From: Mycoplasmataceae bacterium
GTDB taxonomy: Bacteria > Bacillota_I > Bacilli_A > Mycoplasmatales > Mycoplasmoidaceae
Reading direction: 5' to 3'
Assembly: GCA_031275175.1 (NCBI GenBank)
Contig: JAISPD010000006.1
Location: 1-64,000 of the forward strand
DNA length: 64,000 nucleotides
A model generated the notes under the pieces. That model had not been told where the DNA came from and did not search any database. It saw only the letters and a list, made by a program, of their open reading frames with translations. Shown here piece by piece: positions 34,314 through 46,200 of this stretch; within the stretch, counting starts at the first letter, position 1, and each line of letters begins with the position of its first letter. Both the position numbers and the translations under genes were made by a program.

Positions 34314-34655
34314 TTATTTTTCCACCTTCACTAATTCACCAGTTTTCATTTTTACAAAAGATAAAATCCCTTTTGTTCCAGCTAAAATCAGAAAAATGAT
34401 TCAACCAATAATGGGAACCAAAAGTAAAACAAAACGGGGAATGGCAAAACGTAATTTTACCCCTAATTTTTCATTATAAAAACCATAAGCCGTGGGGTTA
34501 AGTGCTCAATCCGAAATTTTTAATGTTGTGTCTTTAATCTCGTGTTTATGGCAAAATTTAACCCATTGCTTTTGGTATTTTGCTTTTTGAAAATAACTAA
34601 CTGGAGAGAACTCCAATGTATCATTTAAAGTTTTGTTTCTTGTTATATTCATCAT
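34314..34655 (-). CDS. Small membrane protein inserted in the str operon
   Basis: A 113-residue protein with a basic soluble N-terminal part ([17 protein letters not shown]) and one strong transmembrane helix ([19 protein letters not shown], about residues 76-94). It sits between rpsG and fusA, 3 nt after the rpsG stop. GAGG is inside the rpsG end and its stop nearly touches the fusA start. Two TGA Trp codons. rpsG and fusA are usually adjacent in bacteria, so an inserted membrane gene is unusual. Function unknown. Confidence 0.7.
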
Positions 34656-34658
34656 AAA

Positions 34659-35126
<468 letters not shown>

Positions 35127-35149
35127 ATTTATTCCTTTTATTTTTAAAA

Positions 35150-35578
35150 CTAAGCTGCTGTTGCAGTTGATTTTGGTTTTTTTGCACCATAAGCTGAACG
35201 TTGTTGCATACGCTTAGCAACGCCTTGTGTGTCTAATACACCACGCACAATATGATAACGCACACCAGGCAAATCTTTTACTCGGCCACCACGGATTAAA
35301 ACAATGCTATGTTCTTGTAAATTATGTCCTTCGCCTGGAATGTAAGCTAATACTTCTTGTTTGTTAGTCAATTTAACCTTTGCATATTTACGTAATGCAG
35401 AGTTTGGTTTCTTGGGAGTCATGGTTCCCACACGTGTACATACACCTCGTTTAAGCGGATTCGCTTCATGTCGCTCTGTATTTTTTATGGAATTGAAATT
35501 CTTTCCTAAGGCTGGTGATTTAGATTTCTTAATTTTTGATTTACGTTCTTTTCTAATTAATTGTGATATTGTTGGCAT
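35150..35578 (-). CDS. rpsL: Ribosomal protein S12
   Basis: A 142-residue decoding-centre protein. It contains the conserved [11 protein letters not shown] and [17 protein letters not shown] segments where streptomycin-resistance changes occur in other bacte­ria. The Lys in TPKKPNS is the wild-type residue. First gene of the str operon, with its own promoter upstream and AGGA before the ATG. Confidence 0.96.
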   Translation of the reverse strand: MPTISQLIRKERKSKIKKSKSPALGKNFNSIKNTERHEANPLKRGVCTRVGTMTPKKPNSALRKYAKVKLTNKQEVLAYIPGEGHNLQEHSIVLIRGGRVKDLPGVRYHIVRGVLDTQGVAKRMQQRSAYGAKKPKSTATAA

Positions 35579-35647
35579 ATTTTCCTATCTATTTATTCAA
35601 AGTTCTATTATCGACAACTCTGTCGGGTGTATCGAGAAAGAATATTT

Positions 35648-35676
35648 ATGATAATACTTATATAAAAAAAAGTCAA
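35648..35676 (-). promoter_or_regulatory. str operon promoter
   Basis: On the minus strand TTGACT (35671-35676) and TATCAT (35648-35653) are 17 bp apart, about 65 nt before the rpsL ATG. Unlike many promoters here, it leaves a normal leader. Confidence 0.7.
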
Positions 35677-35711
35677 ATATTTTTTGTATACTATTGAAAA
35701 TAAATGAAATT

Positions 35712-36281
35712 ATGAAAATCAATATTCGTCAGTCAGATGGCAAATTTAAAAAGTGATTTAAATACGGAATCACATGTGGTTGTTGTACATTAATACTAGG
35801 GTTAGGGATTGGCGGTTTATGTTATAGCGCATTCCGACCATATTCTGAAATTGCTAGTTATTCTTTAAAACCTAAAAATGATGACTATAACATAAATGTT
35901 TCTCATGAAGTGGAAACAGAGGTATTACCCCTATTGTTACAAATTAATTTGAAAAACTATTATGGTGCTATAGCTCCAACATTAATTAATAATTTAAATT
36001 TTGAAGGTGAAAATTCTTATGGTACTTTGATTTGAGAAGTTCATACCAAACCTGAAGATTCAAAAGCTTTAACTTTTTTTAGAATGAGCCAAGAATATGG
36101 CACAATCTTCATTAACTTAAATAATTCATCTTTGTATCGGGAGGGAGATAAATTTGATTTTTGAGTTTCTACGGTCGTTAGTTTAGATCATGTTCCTAAC
36201 GCTGGTACATTTATAGATTCACCTGTTACTATCTCATCAGATAATTTTCATGTGACGGTAATTGATGATCCAACTGATTAA
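35712..36281 (+). CDS. Hypothetical exported protein
   Basis: A 189-residue product whose basic start is followed by one hydrophobic segment (about residues 19-41, ITCGCCTLILGLGIGG) and a soluble extracellular domain rich in Asn, Tyr and Thr. Three TGA Trp codons hide it. It lies divergent from rpsL and 15 nt before the PTS permease gene, so it may be co-transcribed with it. CGCC in the hydrophobic stretch might be a lipidation site. No family recognised. Confidence 0.6.
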
Positions 36282-36296
36282 TCTTAAGGAATTAAA

Positions 36297-38159
36297 ATGT
36301 TTCAACATAAAAAAATAAGTTTTGGTGAAGTCAAAACAGATCAAGAAAAAAGACGAGAAAATAAGGGCAGAGTTCGCGAAGTAATTGCCAAATTGTCTCG
36401 TGGTTTGATGCTTCCGATAGCTATGCTACCTATTGCTGGGTTAGCATTAGGAGTTGGTTCTACCATCCATTCACTTGCGGGGAGCATTGCTGGTCAAACT
36501 ATTGGCAGTGTTCTAATGCTAACAGGGCAAATAATTTTTACCTTATTACCTTTATTATTTGCCATTGCCATTGCGATTACCTTTACAAAAGATGCTGGTA
36601 CTGCAGGACTATCAGCAGTCCTGGGATATTTTGTGTTTGCATCATTACAAGCTGCTTTAATCATAAGCCCGCACGGTACTGACAACAACTACCATTTTTT
36701 ATGGTACACTTTTACACCTGATAAATTTAACGCTATATTTACGGAAACTTTGGGAATTAAAATGCTTTCCACTTCAGTATTTGGAGGAATTATTGTGGGG
36801 GGGATAGTAGCTTATTTATACAATAAATTTAAAGACATTCGTTTGCCACAAGCTATTAGTTTTTTTAGTGGTGTTAGATTCATTCCCATTATTACATTTG
36901 GTGCGATGATTATTTTAGGATTTCTCTTTGCTTTAATTTGACCACTCGTTGGACAAGGATTGTATGCTTTCGGTGAATACATGCAATATTTAGGTCGATA
37001 TGGAGGACTTAATTCGTTGATTTATGGGATAGTCAATCGTGCTTTAGTACCTTTTGGTGTACATCATGTTTTAAACACAATGTTGTGATTTACAGATATT
37101 GGTGGTTCTTTTGATACAGCTACATTAATTTCAGTTGGTGACCATAATTTAGGAGCTGCGTATTTATTAGCTGGCGATACCGCACCAACAAAAGTTACAG
37201 GCGATATTAATATGCAAATCTATTTCTTAAAATTGATTGGCAAGCATGGTGATTATACTGTTACCATCCAAGATATTATTAGTTCTTCAAAGGCAAATCA
37301 TATTGCAATTGCCCCAGGACAATATACTAATTTTGCCTATGTTTTTGGTATGTTTGGTTTACCAGGTGCAGCTATTGGTATGTTAATGGCAGCTCCTAAA
37401 GGAGAGGGTCGAAAACAAGCTGGAGCAATTGTAATTCCGGGAGCAATTGTTAGTAGTTTAACAGGCACTAGTGAAGCAATAGAATTTACTTTCTTATTCT
37501 TAGCACCTTGATTGTTCTGAGGTTTTCACGCAGCTTTAGCAGGAATTGCTGGAATGATTACAACAATATTTATTTACAATGCACCAAGTATCGCGCCACA
37601 TGTCACCTTTTCATTTGCTCAAGGTATTATAGATTTTGTGGTATATGGTGTAGTTTCTGACATTCGTGGTGGAGGTAATCATTGTTGGGTTTTGCTATTA
37701 ATGAGTATTTTATATTTCCCAATTTACATGGGAGTTTTCTATTGAGCAATCAAGAAATGAAACTTCAAAACACCAGGTCGAGGTGGTACAAAATTATTTA
37801 CCAAAGCTGATTGAATTAAACAACAAGATGAAAAACAATTTGGTACTTCAAGTAAGGTTAATAGTATGCACCAAAAAGCAATGGAAGTCATTAAAGCTTA
37901 TGGTGGACCGGCTAACATTTTAAACATTGATGCATGTATTACTAAATTAAGAGTACAAGTTAAAGATAAAAAAATCGTGCAAACTAATCGTTTATTGGAA
38001 TTAGGAGCATTAGGTGTCACTCATCCATCTGCGCAATCTGTTTACGCTGTTTTTGGTAGTGAAGCTGATTTAATTAAAAATAAAATGCGTGAGATTATTG
38101 CAAACGGTGAATATCCTAAAGAACAATCAACTAAGATTAAAACTAATTTAAAAAACTAG
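36297..38159 (+). CDS. nagE: PTS permease EIICB, N-acetylglucosamine/glucose type
   Basis: A 620-residue sugar transporter that imports and phosphorylates its substrate. The EIIC domain (about 30-480) has the hydrophobic LMLPIAMLPIAGLALGVG start and the substrate motif SLTGTSEAIEFTFLF (the family's GITE-type loop). The EIIB domain carries the phosphocysteine Cys547 in NIDACITKLRVQV. No EIIA domain is fused, so a separate EIIA is needed. GlcNAc is preferred over glucose because nagB follows by 9 nt. SD AAGGA precedes the ATG. Confidence 0.85.
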
Positions 38160-38168
38160 GAAGAAAAT

Positions 38169-38915
38169 ATGAATCAAAAAATGTATCAATACAAAGTTTT
38201 TGTATGTAGAGATGAAAAAGCAACCGCTATTGCATGTGCAAAAGCTTTAATTAAAGTTGTTAAAAATAAACCAAATGCTTGTTTAGGATTGGCAACTGGA
38301 GGTACATGTATCCCGGTTTATGAAGCAATGGTTAAAGATTACCTTGAGAAGCATACCAATTACCAAAAAATCAAAACTTTTAATTTAGATGAATACATTA
38401 ATTTAAACCCATTGTATATTCATGAAAGTTATCGTGCTTATATGAACTATCGTTTATTCTCAAAAATTAATATTCCTTTAAAGAATACGCATTTTCCTTC
38501 AGAAAAAAAACCAAATGAATACGAATCATTAATTAAAAAAAATGGGGGATTAGATGTACAAATTATTAGTCTTGGTCATAATGGGCATATTGCATACAAC
38601 GAACCCGGTTCAGCATTAAATAGCATTACAAGAATAATTAATTTAACTCCAAGCACCATCAAAGCTAATGCTCGTTTTTTTGAAAATAATTCTAAAATGG
38701 TACCACGTAAAGCTGTATCCATGGGAATTAAAAATATTTTAGATGCTAGAAAAATTATTGTCATTATTACTGGTGTTGGTAAAGCTGAAGCTTTCAAGCA
38801 TATTTTGAAAAATCAATATGATGTGAACTGACCTTGTTCAGTTATTATTTTCCACAAAGATGTAGAAATATATGTTGATGCTAAAACTGCTAAAGTAGCT
38901 GGTTATAAAAAATAA
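38169..38915 (+). CDS. nagB: Glucosamine-6-phosphate deaminase 1
   Basis: A 248-residue enzyme converting glucosamine 6-phosphate to fructose 6-phosphate and ammonia. LGLATGGTCIPVYEAM binds phosphate, FNLDEYINLNP carries the catalytic Asp, and LGHNGHIAYNEPGS the catalytic His. The Asn before GH is the usual Gram-positive state. It is translationally close to the PTS gene. A second, diverged copy lies at 45490-46200 next to nagA. Confidence 0.93.
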
Positions 38916-38963
38916 TAATATATCTTAGTTTTAAAATGACTAATTTTTGAATGTAAATCACAA

Positions 38964-39104
38964 TTATTCTTTTAGATTATTTTTCTTAAATACTCCAAGA
39001 ACAAACCGATTGAATTCATCTTGTTTATCTAAATGAGATTCAATTTTGTCAAATTTAGTATTATTACGTTTCTCAAATGCTTGGAATCACTTTGGCGATT
39101 GCAT
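38964..39104 (-). pseudogene. Small ORF, possible gene remnant
   Basis: A 46-residue frame (MQSPKWFQAFEKRNN...) ends in a charged helical tail LDKQDEFNRFVLGVFKKNN. The frame runs upstream to a TAG near 39160 without another start, as in a truncated gene. From 39105 to 39340 nothing else is recognisable. It may be the end of a lost gene. Confidence 0.3.
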
Positions 39105-39340
39105 GCCATTAAGTATAGCATAATCAAAATAGTGTCAATTAAGTCAGCTCTGCTAGATTTAATGTGGAGTGAATTTATCACAATGCCCGTTTCCATGAAA
39201 TTTCTAAAATAGTAAATTTATTATTGAAAGCGTCTACAATTAAAATCCTAAGTTTAATTTTTGACCGACTAATCTTGAGTTAGTATTTATGGGTTTTGCT
39301 TGTGCTACTATTAGACACGAAAACATAAATTATAAAGACG

Positions 39341-40045
39341 CTACTTCTGCCCATAATAAGCGTTTTTACCATGCTTACGTGAAAAATGTTTTTTTAATAA
39401 ATGCTTATTAATTTGTATACTTTGGGAATTCAAACTTGAAGTAATAAAATTCATTTTTGCTAATTGTTCCAACACCACCGCATTTTCAACGGCATCCATA
39501 GAATTTTTACCTCATGTAAATGGCCCATGATCATTAACCAATATAGCCGGCACATCCAATGGGTGAATATTATTTCTCATTAAAGTTTCAATAATTACTA
39601 ACCCCGTATTGAGTTCATAATCATTAGTAATTTCTTTATTAGTTAACTTACGAGTACAGAAAATGTCGCCATTAAAATAATCAGCATGTGTCGTTCCGGC
39701 TGCTACAATTTTAGTTCCACTTTGTGCAAAAGCAGTAGACCATGTTGAGTGAGTGTGAACAATGCCCCCTATTTCTCTATATTTTTTATACAGAGTCAAA
39801 TGTGTAAGTGTGTCGCTAGATGGTTTTAACGAATTTCTATTTAACACTTCTCCTGTTGATATTTTTACTAATACCATTTTATCAGGTGCTAATTCATCGT
39901 ATGGAACACCACTTGGTTTAATAATCATAATGTCATTTTCTCTGTCTGCACCACTGACGTTTCCTCATGTTAAAATGACTAATTTATTTTTGACAAGATC
40001 TTTGTTTGCTTCACAGACATTTTTTTTTAATTTATCTATGTTCAT
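39341..40045 (-). CDS. araD: L-ribulose-5-phosphate 4-epimerase
   Basis: A 234-residue zinc class II aldolase-fold enzyme, last step of L-arabinose conversion to xylulose 5-phosphate. Motifs: ILTWGNVSG, IIKPSGVPYDEL, zinc ligands in GGIVHTHSTWSTAFA, and VNDHGPFTWGK. The first 39 residues are hidden by a TGA Trp in LTWGNVSG. It starts 4 nt after the araA stop, completing an araB-araA-araD operon. Confidence 0.9.
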
Positions 40046-40049
40046 ACAA

Positions 40050-41471
40050 TTATTTAATCAAAACAAAATCTAAATGAACCATTTTTGCTCAATCAATTAT
40101 TTGTTCAGATGTCAAAGCTCCAGTAGCGACCGTGTGATGCCCGCCACCATTTTCAATTCATTGTCTAATGCCATCTGCAAAATTTGGTTTAATTTTTCAT
40201 AGTACTCTAGCAACCGGTAATTTTGGTGCTGGTTCATTTGGCTCAAAAGCTTCAACTTCATTTATTAGCAATTTAAATTTATTACCAAAGTCAGCCATTG
40301 ATACAACAACGGCTGGACCACTTTTGCCATCAAAAATCAAACGAGCCGGATCTCCTTTGCCACCAATGCCCAGCGGAGAAACAATAATTTTTGGTTTATT
40401 ACTTGCCCATGTCGGATCAACTTCTAACATGTGTGCTTGCAAACTATATTCATTACCCTTACTCATTTCATATGTGTAATCTTCCATAAAACCTGTAAAT
40501 TTATTATGCGACATGATTTTCAATAAACGATCTATCGCGGCAGTTTTTCAATCACCCTCACCAGCAAATCCATATCCATCAGCCATTAATCTTTGCACAG
40601 CCAATCCCGGTAATTGTTCCAATGTTCCTAAATCTTGAAAATTAGTTGTGAAAGCGTTGTAATTACCTTGCTGTAAAAATTTTCTTAAAGCAATTTCAAG
40701 ACGAGCTTGATATTTTACATGTTGTTCTCATTTAGTTTTAGAATAATTACCATATTCAAAATGATATAAAGTTGAATATTTTTGAAACAAATTATCAACT
40801 TCTTGTGGAGTTATTTTTTCAACTTCTTGGATTAAATCGTTTATTCCAAAATAATCTACCACTCATCCAAATTTAATTTGTGCTTCTATTTTGTCGCCTT
40901 CAGTTACACCCACATCACGCATGTTGTCACCAAAACGTGCAATGCGTATGTTTGTGCCCTCATTATAAGCATAAGCAACATCCATCCATTGAGCAATTTG
41001 CTTATGAATTTTTGGATCTTTCCAATACCCTACCAAAACTTTATTATCTTTTTTCAAACGTGCATTTATGTAACCATATTCACGATCACCATGAGCGGCT
41101 TGGTTCAAATTCATAAAATCCATATCAATTGTCTTTCACGGAATACTTTCGTTGTATTGAGTGGCAAAATGTAATAGTGGTTTTTGTAATAGTTTGGTAC
41201 CTGTAATCCACATTTTCGCTGGCGAAAATGTGTGCATCCAAGTTACCACACCAAGAACATTATCGCGGTAATTAACTTCTTTCATTAATTTGGTAATGTT
41301 ATCTGCTGTCTCAGCCGTTCCGATAAATTTAATCGGAAACGGTAAATGTGCCGTTTTATTTAATTCATTGATCATTTCCTCTGCGTGTTTTTTAACCTGA
41401 TTTATAACCTGTGTGCCATACAAGTGTTGTGTCCCTACTACAAATCAGAATTCTTTTTCATTATTCTTCAT
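40050..41471 (-). CDS. araA: L-arabinose isomerase
   Basis: A 473-residue enzyme converting L-arabinose to L-ribulose. It starts with [14 protein letters not shown], has [15 protein letters not shown], the metal-site region [20 protein letters not shown] and the C-terminal GGGHHTV motif. Slightly shorter than the E. coli enzyme (500). GGAG precedes the ATG by 8 nt. It lies 41 nt downstream of the ribulokinase. Confidence 0.95.
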
Positions 41472-41512
41472 ATTTTATCTCCAGATATACTAATGTATCT
41501 TTACACAACTTA

Positions 41513-43081
41513 TTATAACTTAAATAGTTCAATTGCTTTCTGCTCCAACAGTAATCCATTTTTGAACAATTTCATATATTTTTTAAACCCTAAAATCTCG
41601 TTAGTTGTAGCCATAGTCTCTATGAGTTTCGAATGTTTAAACACATCATTTGACAAAAACGTTGGTAGTTTTGTTTTGTTATGAAAAATGTATTTAGTTA
41701 GCAATGCCATACCATACGGTCCACCTTCTGAAGCATTTTCATTAACGATTATTTTTGTGTTCAAAGCCGCCGATAAAACTGTTTGTGCAATATATTTAGT
41801 TTTAAATATTCCTCCATGAGCTACAATACTAGAAATTTTAATTTTTTCTTTTTTTAATAATTCAAATCCAATAGTTAATGTTGCAAATGAACTATATAAA
41901 AAAGTTTTAAATAAATTAGGCAAATTAAATTTGGAATTTGAATGATAAACCAACATTGGTCTACCTTCATAAAAATTAGTAATCGGTTCACCAGAATAAT
42001 AATTACAAGAAAAAATAGAACCACCATCCAAATCAGCTTTAGATGTGTTAGTAAGTATTTTTTTAAACAACTGAAACTCTTGCACTTTAAAACCCATCAA
42101 TCTATTGTATTCTTTAAAAATATCCATTCATTTATTAATATCGGTTGAACAATTATTGCAATGAATCATCGCCACTAATAAACCGTTTGGTGTTGTAACC
42201 ACATCAATTTCCTTATATCATCGAGATAATGGTTTACTCAACACAACCATGCCAAATATGGATGTTCCAGCAGAGACATTGCCGGTATTAAATTCTACTG
42301 CATTGGTTGCCACCATACCGGTTCCCGCATCTCCTTCTGGTGGTGCAAAGAATATTCCTGGTTTTAAATCTCCATGCGGATCCAAAATTAATGCTCCTGC
42401 TTTAGTCAAAACTCCTGCTTGATCACCAGCGACCAAAACTTTTGGAAAAATACTTTGGAATGTAAACGGTACTTTTGCTTTTTTAAATAATATATTAGTC
42501 TTATTCATCATTTCTTGATCGTAATTTTGTATAGAAGGATCAATTGGAAACATTCCACTTGCATCCCCAATGCCGATAACTTTTTCACCAGTAAGAATAA
42601 AGTGAATATATCCAGCTAAGGTTGTAATGAATTCAATTTGGTTAATGTGTTTTTCTTTATTTAGAATTGCCTGATAAAGATGGGCAATACTTCATCTTTG
42701 TGGAATGTTAAAATTTAAATAAGGTGATAAAAATTCAACAGCTTCTTTAGTAGATGTATTCCGTCATGTTCTAAAAGGAGTTAAAAATTTATCATTTTTG
42801 TCTAAAACTATATATCCATGCATCATGGCCGAAATACCGATTGATTTAGGCGAAGTTAAAATAATTCCATAATTTTTATAAAAATTTTCTTTCAAATTTT
42901 TATAACAACTTTGTAATCCACCAATAATATCTTTTTCGCCGTAAGTTCAATAACCTTTTGTAAATTTATTTTCTCAATCATGGATACCACTCGCTAATAT
43001 TCTATTAGATTCATCAATTAATACAGCTTTTATTCTTGTAGAACCCAATTCGATCCCTATATATGTTTTGTTTTGCGTCAT
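41513..43081 (-). CDS. araB: L-ribulokinase, FGGY family
   Basis: A 522-residue sugar kinase. The N-terminus [15 protein letters not shown] is the FGGY phosphate-1 motif. [41 protein letters not shown] and [12 protein letters not shown] match the ribulokinase type described from Bacteroides and some Firmicutes rather than the E. coli AraB. The order kinase-isomerase-epimerase fixes the function. It is transcribed divergently from the DUF4380-like gene at 43147. No AraR-type regulator is adjacent. Confidence 0.85.
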
Positions 43082-43146
43082 GAATATATCTTTTTTATAC
43101 ATTAGAGTAATTATATTTGTATTAATGCTAGTTATAATCTAAATGC

Positions 43147-44052
43147 ATGATTGAAGTACAAAAAATTATCTATAAGAAATTTGGAAATTGCATTCAAATC
43201 ACGACCAAAACATTTTGCGTAATTGTGACTATAGATTTTGGGCCCAGAATTATTTGTTTTAAACCTATAAATGGCAATAACTTATTGTTTGAAGATATCC
43301 ATGATAATTTTAAAATGAACGATAAAAAACATCAAAAATTATTTGGCCACGAAACTTGACATTGTTATGGCGGCCATCGTTTGTGAGCAAGCCCTGAAAG
43401 TATATTAACTTATGCCCCAGATAATCAGCCTGTTTCGTTTAAACAAATTGAGGATGAATTTATTTTTATTGGCCATAAATTACCTATTCTTAATTTACAA
43501 ATGACATTAATATTGAAAGTACAAAATAATAATTTAATTGTTAAACAAAAAATATTAAATTTGGGTCCTAAAATCATTGATGCTGCTGTTTGGTCTTTAA
43601 CTCAATTTGCGGCTAATGGCACAGCCATTTTCAAATTTAATAACCATAATACTGGTTTTTTGCCTAATCGTAAATTAATCATATGGCCATATACCAATCT
43701 TAACGATCCGAGATTATTTTTAGGTGACGAATATGCATCCTTAAAAATGGATCCCAAAAATAATAGACCTTTAAAATTGGGGATGGATTCTAGAATTGGA
43801 AGGGTGTCATATATTTTAAAAAATTATCAACTTATCATCAATTATCCAAATTTACAAAATGCAAATTATCCTGATTTTGGGTGTAATTTAGAAACTTACA
43901 CTAATAATTATTTTTTAGAATTGGAAACATTGAGCCCTCTATGTAAACTTTTGCAAGGAAAATCAATGACCCATAATGAAATTTGAAAAATAAAAACACA
44001 CACAAATATACAAAATTTACGAACCGATGATAATATTAAAAAGATTTTTTAA
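43147..44052 (+). CDS. DUF4380/aldose-1-epimerase-like sugar protein
   Basis: A 301-residue product with beta-rich galactose-mutarotase-like layout. DFGPRIICFKPINGNNLLFED then HCYGGHRLWASPES and APDNQPV match the DUF4380 pattern (GGrI...N.L...GGHRLW..PE). Several Trp are TGA. TATAAT 8 nt before the ATG suggests a leaderless mRNA divergent from araB. It may act on a pentose or oligosaccharide linked with arabinose use; activity is unknown. Confidence 0.6.
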
Positions 44053-44065
44053 TTTCCAAAATTGA

Positions 44066-44329
44066 CTAAATTAGTATTTCTTTAATATTTTTAATTCTCA
44101 CTGCAATCTTCCACGCCTTAAGTAAGCAATGATGTTTGGGATATTTTATTTTAATCCAATACACTATTTTATTTTTTTTAGTAATAACTGACTCAATTGA
44201 TGGATTGCCTGAAAGCATAGATATACGAATTGTACCACCAATTCTTTTTCGCAAAAGCAAAGTTAACCCAACAGTGCTTTTAATGATGATATTTTTAGTA
44301 TCATAATTAATAAAATCAATAAAAATCAA
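44066..44329 (-). CDS. Hypothetical small protein, doubtful
   Basis: An 87-residue Ile/Lys-rich frame beginning at TTG with no SD. Its two Trp codons are TGG and it has no TGA, unlike most genes here. It converges on the DUF4380-like gene. From 44330 to 44452 only AT-rich sequence is seen. Confidence 0.25.
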   Translation of the reverse strand: MIFIDFINYDTKNIIIKSTVGLTLLLRKRIGGTIRISMLSGNPSIESVITKKNKIVYWIKIKYPKHHCLLKAWKIAVRIKNIKEILI

Positions 44330-44452
44330 GTTTTTATTTTGGATTTATTTAATAAATTGTTTGAATATTGTTGTTTTTGCACATTTGCGGACACCAATAA
44401 TAACCTTAAAAAAAGTTTATCTATATATTATTAAAAATTTTTTAATATATAT

Positions 44453-45424
44453 TTAAATTGTTGGTATAGGTTGTCCTGGCCAAAGTTTATCTAAGCCAAA
44501 TCCTCATAAACTTTGGAATGGATCACCGATTAAAGTACTCGCAATAGCAAAATACACAATAAAAGCAAAAATCAATAATGAACATGAAATAAATACAATT
44601 AAAAAGAGTACCTTCCGATACGCACTCTTAGGTTGAAAATAAATTTTAGATTTAGTTTTGTCGTGAAGAAAAAGAATTCAATGAAATTTCACAATCCATC
44701 ACTCATTTATTTTTTGTATTGCCAAGTCTCATTTTCACTGGCACACAGCAAAATAAGCAACCGTAACAATTAACATAGATGAAAAAACATCAGCCATATA
44801 GTGTTGTCTTACAAATAAAGTTGATAGAGCAATTAATATAAAAGCGATCCCTGAACTCATAACCATCCATGGATTATGTTTTCCTTTAGCATTTTTACTA
44901 CAACAAGCAATAAAAGGCAGAAAAGATGCCAGCACATGGAATGATGGTGCTAAATTATCCGGTAAATCATTTTTATATACTAGTGCATCCATTAAACCAT
45001 ACAATGGTTGGTTTTTATAACTTAGTCGACTGACATAGTCTCCATAAGATAATTTTGATGGCAATATTACTAACCAAAAGAAACCTATTATTTCAGCACA
45101 TAGAGTTGCAGTTACAAAACGGTAAAAAACATTTTTACCCATTATTTTATATACAACAAAAGGAAAAATGATTCAATATACAAAAGACAGTAAATAAGGT
45201 ATGACAAAAAAAGATATAAATGGGATGTTTTCATCAATTGGTAGGTTTCAAACAAAAAAACCGCCACCATCTTTAAATGTTGTATGGGTAATTAAACGGG
45301 CTAATAAATAGAAAAAACGATTGAGCGATAAAAATAAAGCTGGCATAAAGATCACAATAATGTGATCTTTAATTCAACTAATCCAACTGATTTTTTGATT
45401 TTTAAACGTTTGGGGTGGCACCAC
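44453..45424 (-). CDS. PAP2-family membrane phosphatase
   Basis: A 323-residue multi-spanning protein. The PAP2 catalytic motifs are NLAPSFHVLAS (second motif, SFH) and RQHYMADVFSS (third motif, RxHxxxDV), flanked by hydrophobic segments. Such proteins dephosphorylate phosphatidic acid, lipid pyrophosphates or similar substrates at the membrane. The probable start is a GTG (45424 or 45421) a few nt after TATAAT; no in-frame ATG precedes the first helix. Many TGA Trp codons. Confidence 0.75.
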
Positions 45425-45489
45425 GAAATTATATAACCAATTTTAATTTATATATTTTAGTTATTGTTGCTTATTTTTAACTTTTTTGT

Positions 45490-46200
45490 TTATTTAAAAT
45501 CTGTAAATACCAATACATCATGATGCTTATGAAGGGCAGTAATGGGCCACTGTTGATCAAAATCTTGAGTTTGTTTCAAGTGATTAATTGCTGGTTTTTT
45601 TGCTTCTCCAGTAGCTACGAGAAGAATTTTTTTAGCATGTAAAATTTCTTTGAGACCAACTGAAACTGCTTGTTTAGGTACATTATTAATGTCATTATCA
45701 AAGAACCGTGCATTAGCTAAACGACTAGACTCAGTTAAATTAACAATATGTGTTGTTGCCGTAATAAGCGTTCCAGGTTCATTAAAAGCAATGTGCCCAT
45801 TAACTCCAACACCTAAAATAGCCAAATCAATGCCAGTATAGCTATTGATTAACTGTTGATATTTATCACCAACTAATGAAGGATTTGGAAAATATGTGTT
45901 ACTTTTATGAATATTAATGTGATTAAATAAATTTTCATTCATAAAATGAAGATAAGATTGTTGTGTGTATTTAGGGTTGATGTCAATGTATTCATCCAAG
46001 TTAAAAGTAGTTACCTTTGATCAATCAGTTCCATTATTTTGATGATCTTTTACAATATTAAAATAGGTTAAAATAGGACTTGAACCGGTGGCAAGTAACA
46101 AAACTGAATTTGGTTTAGACTTAACTTGTTGGATAAATAATTGAGCAACTTTCATACCAATTTCTGCTTCATTTTTACACTGAATATATTGAATTGCCAT
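45490..46200 (-). CDS. nagB: Glucosamine-6-phosphate deaminase 2
   Basis: A 236-residue second copy. LLLATGSSPILTYFN, FNLDEYIDINPKY and LGVGVNGHIAFNEPGT are intact, ANARFFDN is the lid. Its ATG overlaps the nagA stop (TAATG), so the two are translationally coupled. It differs widely from the copy at 38169, arguing against a recent duplication. Confidence 0.92.

Noticed and set aside
38560-38620. Asn instead of Asp before the catalytic GH in both NagB proteins, suggesting inactivity.
   Set aside because: Gram-positive NagB proteins such as that of B. subtilis also have NGH here.
40878-41174. Plus-strand ORFs opposite araA.
   Set aside because: They are antisense to a well-conserved enzyme gene and have no family features.
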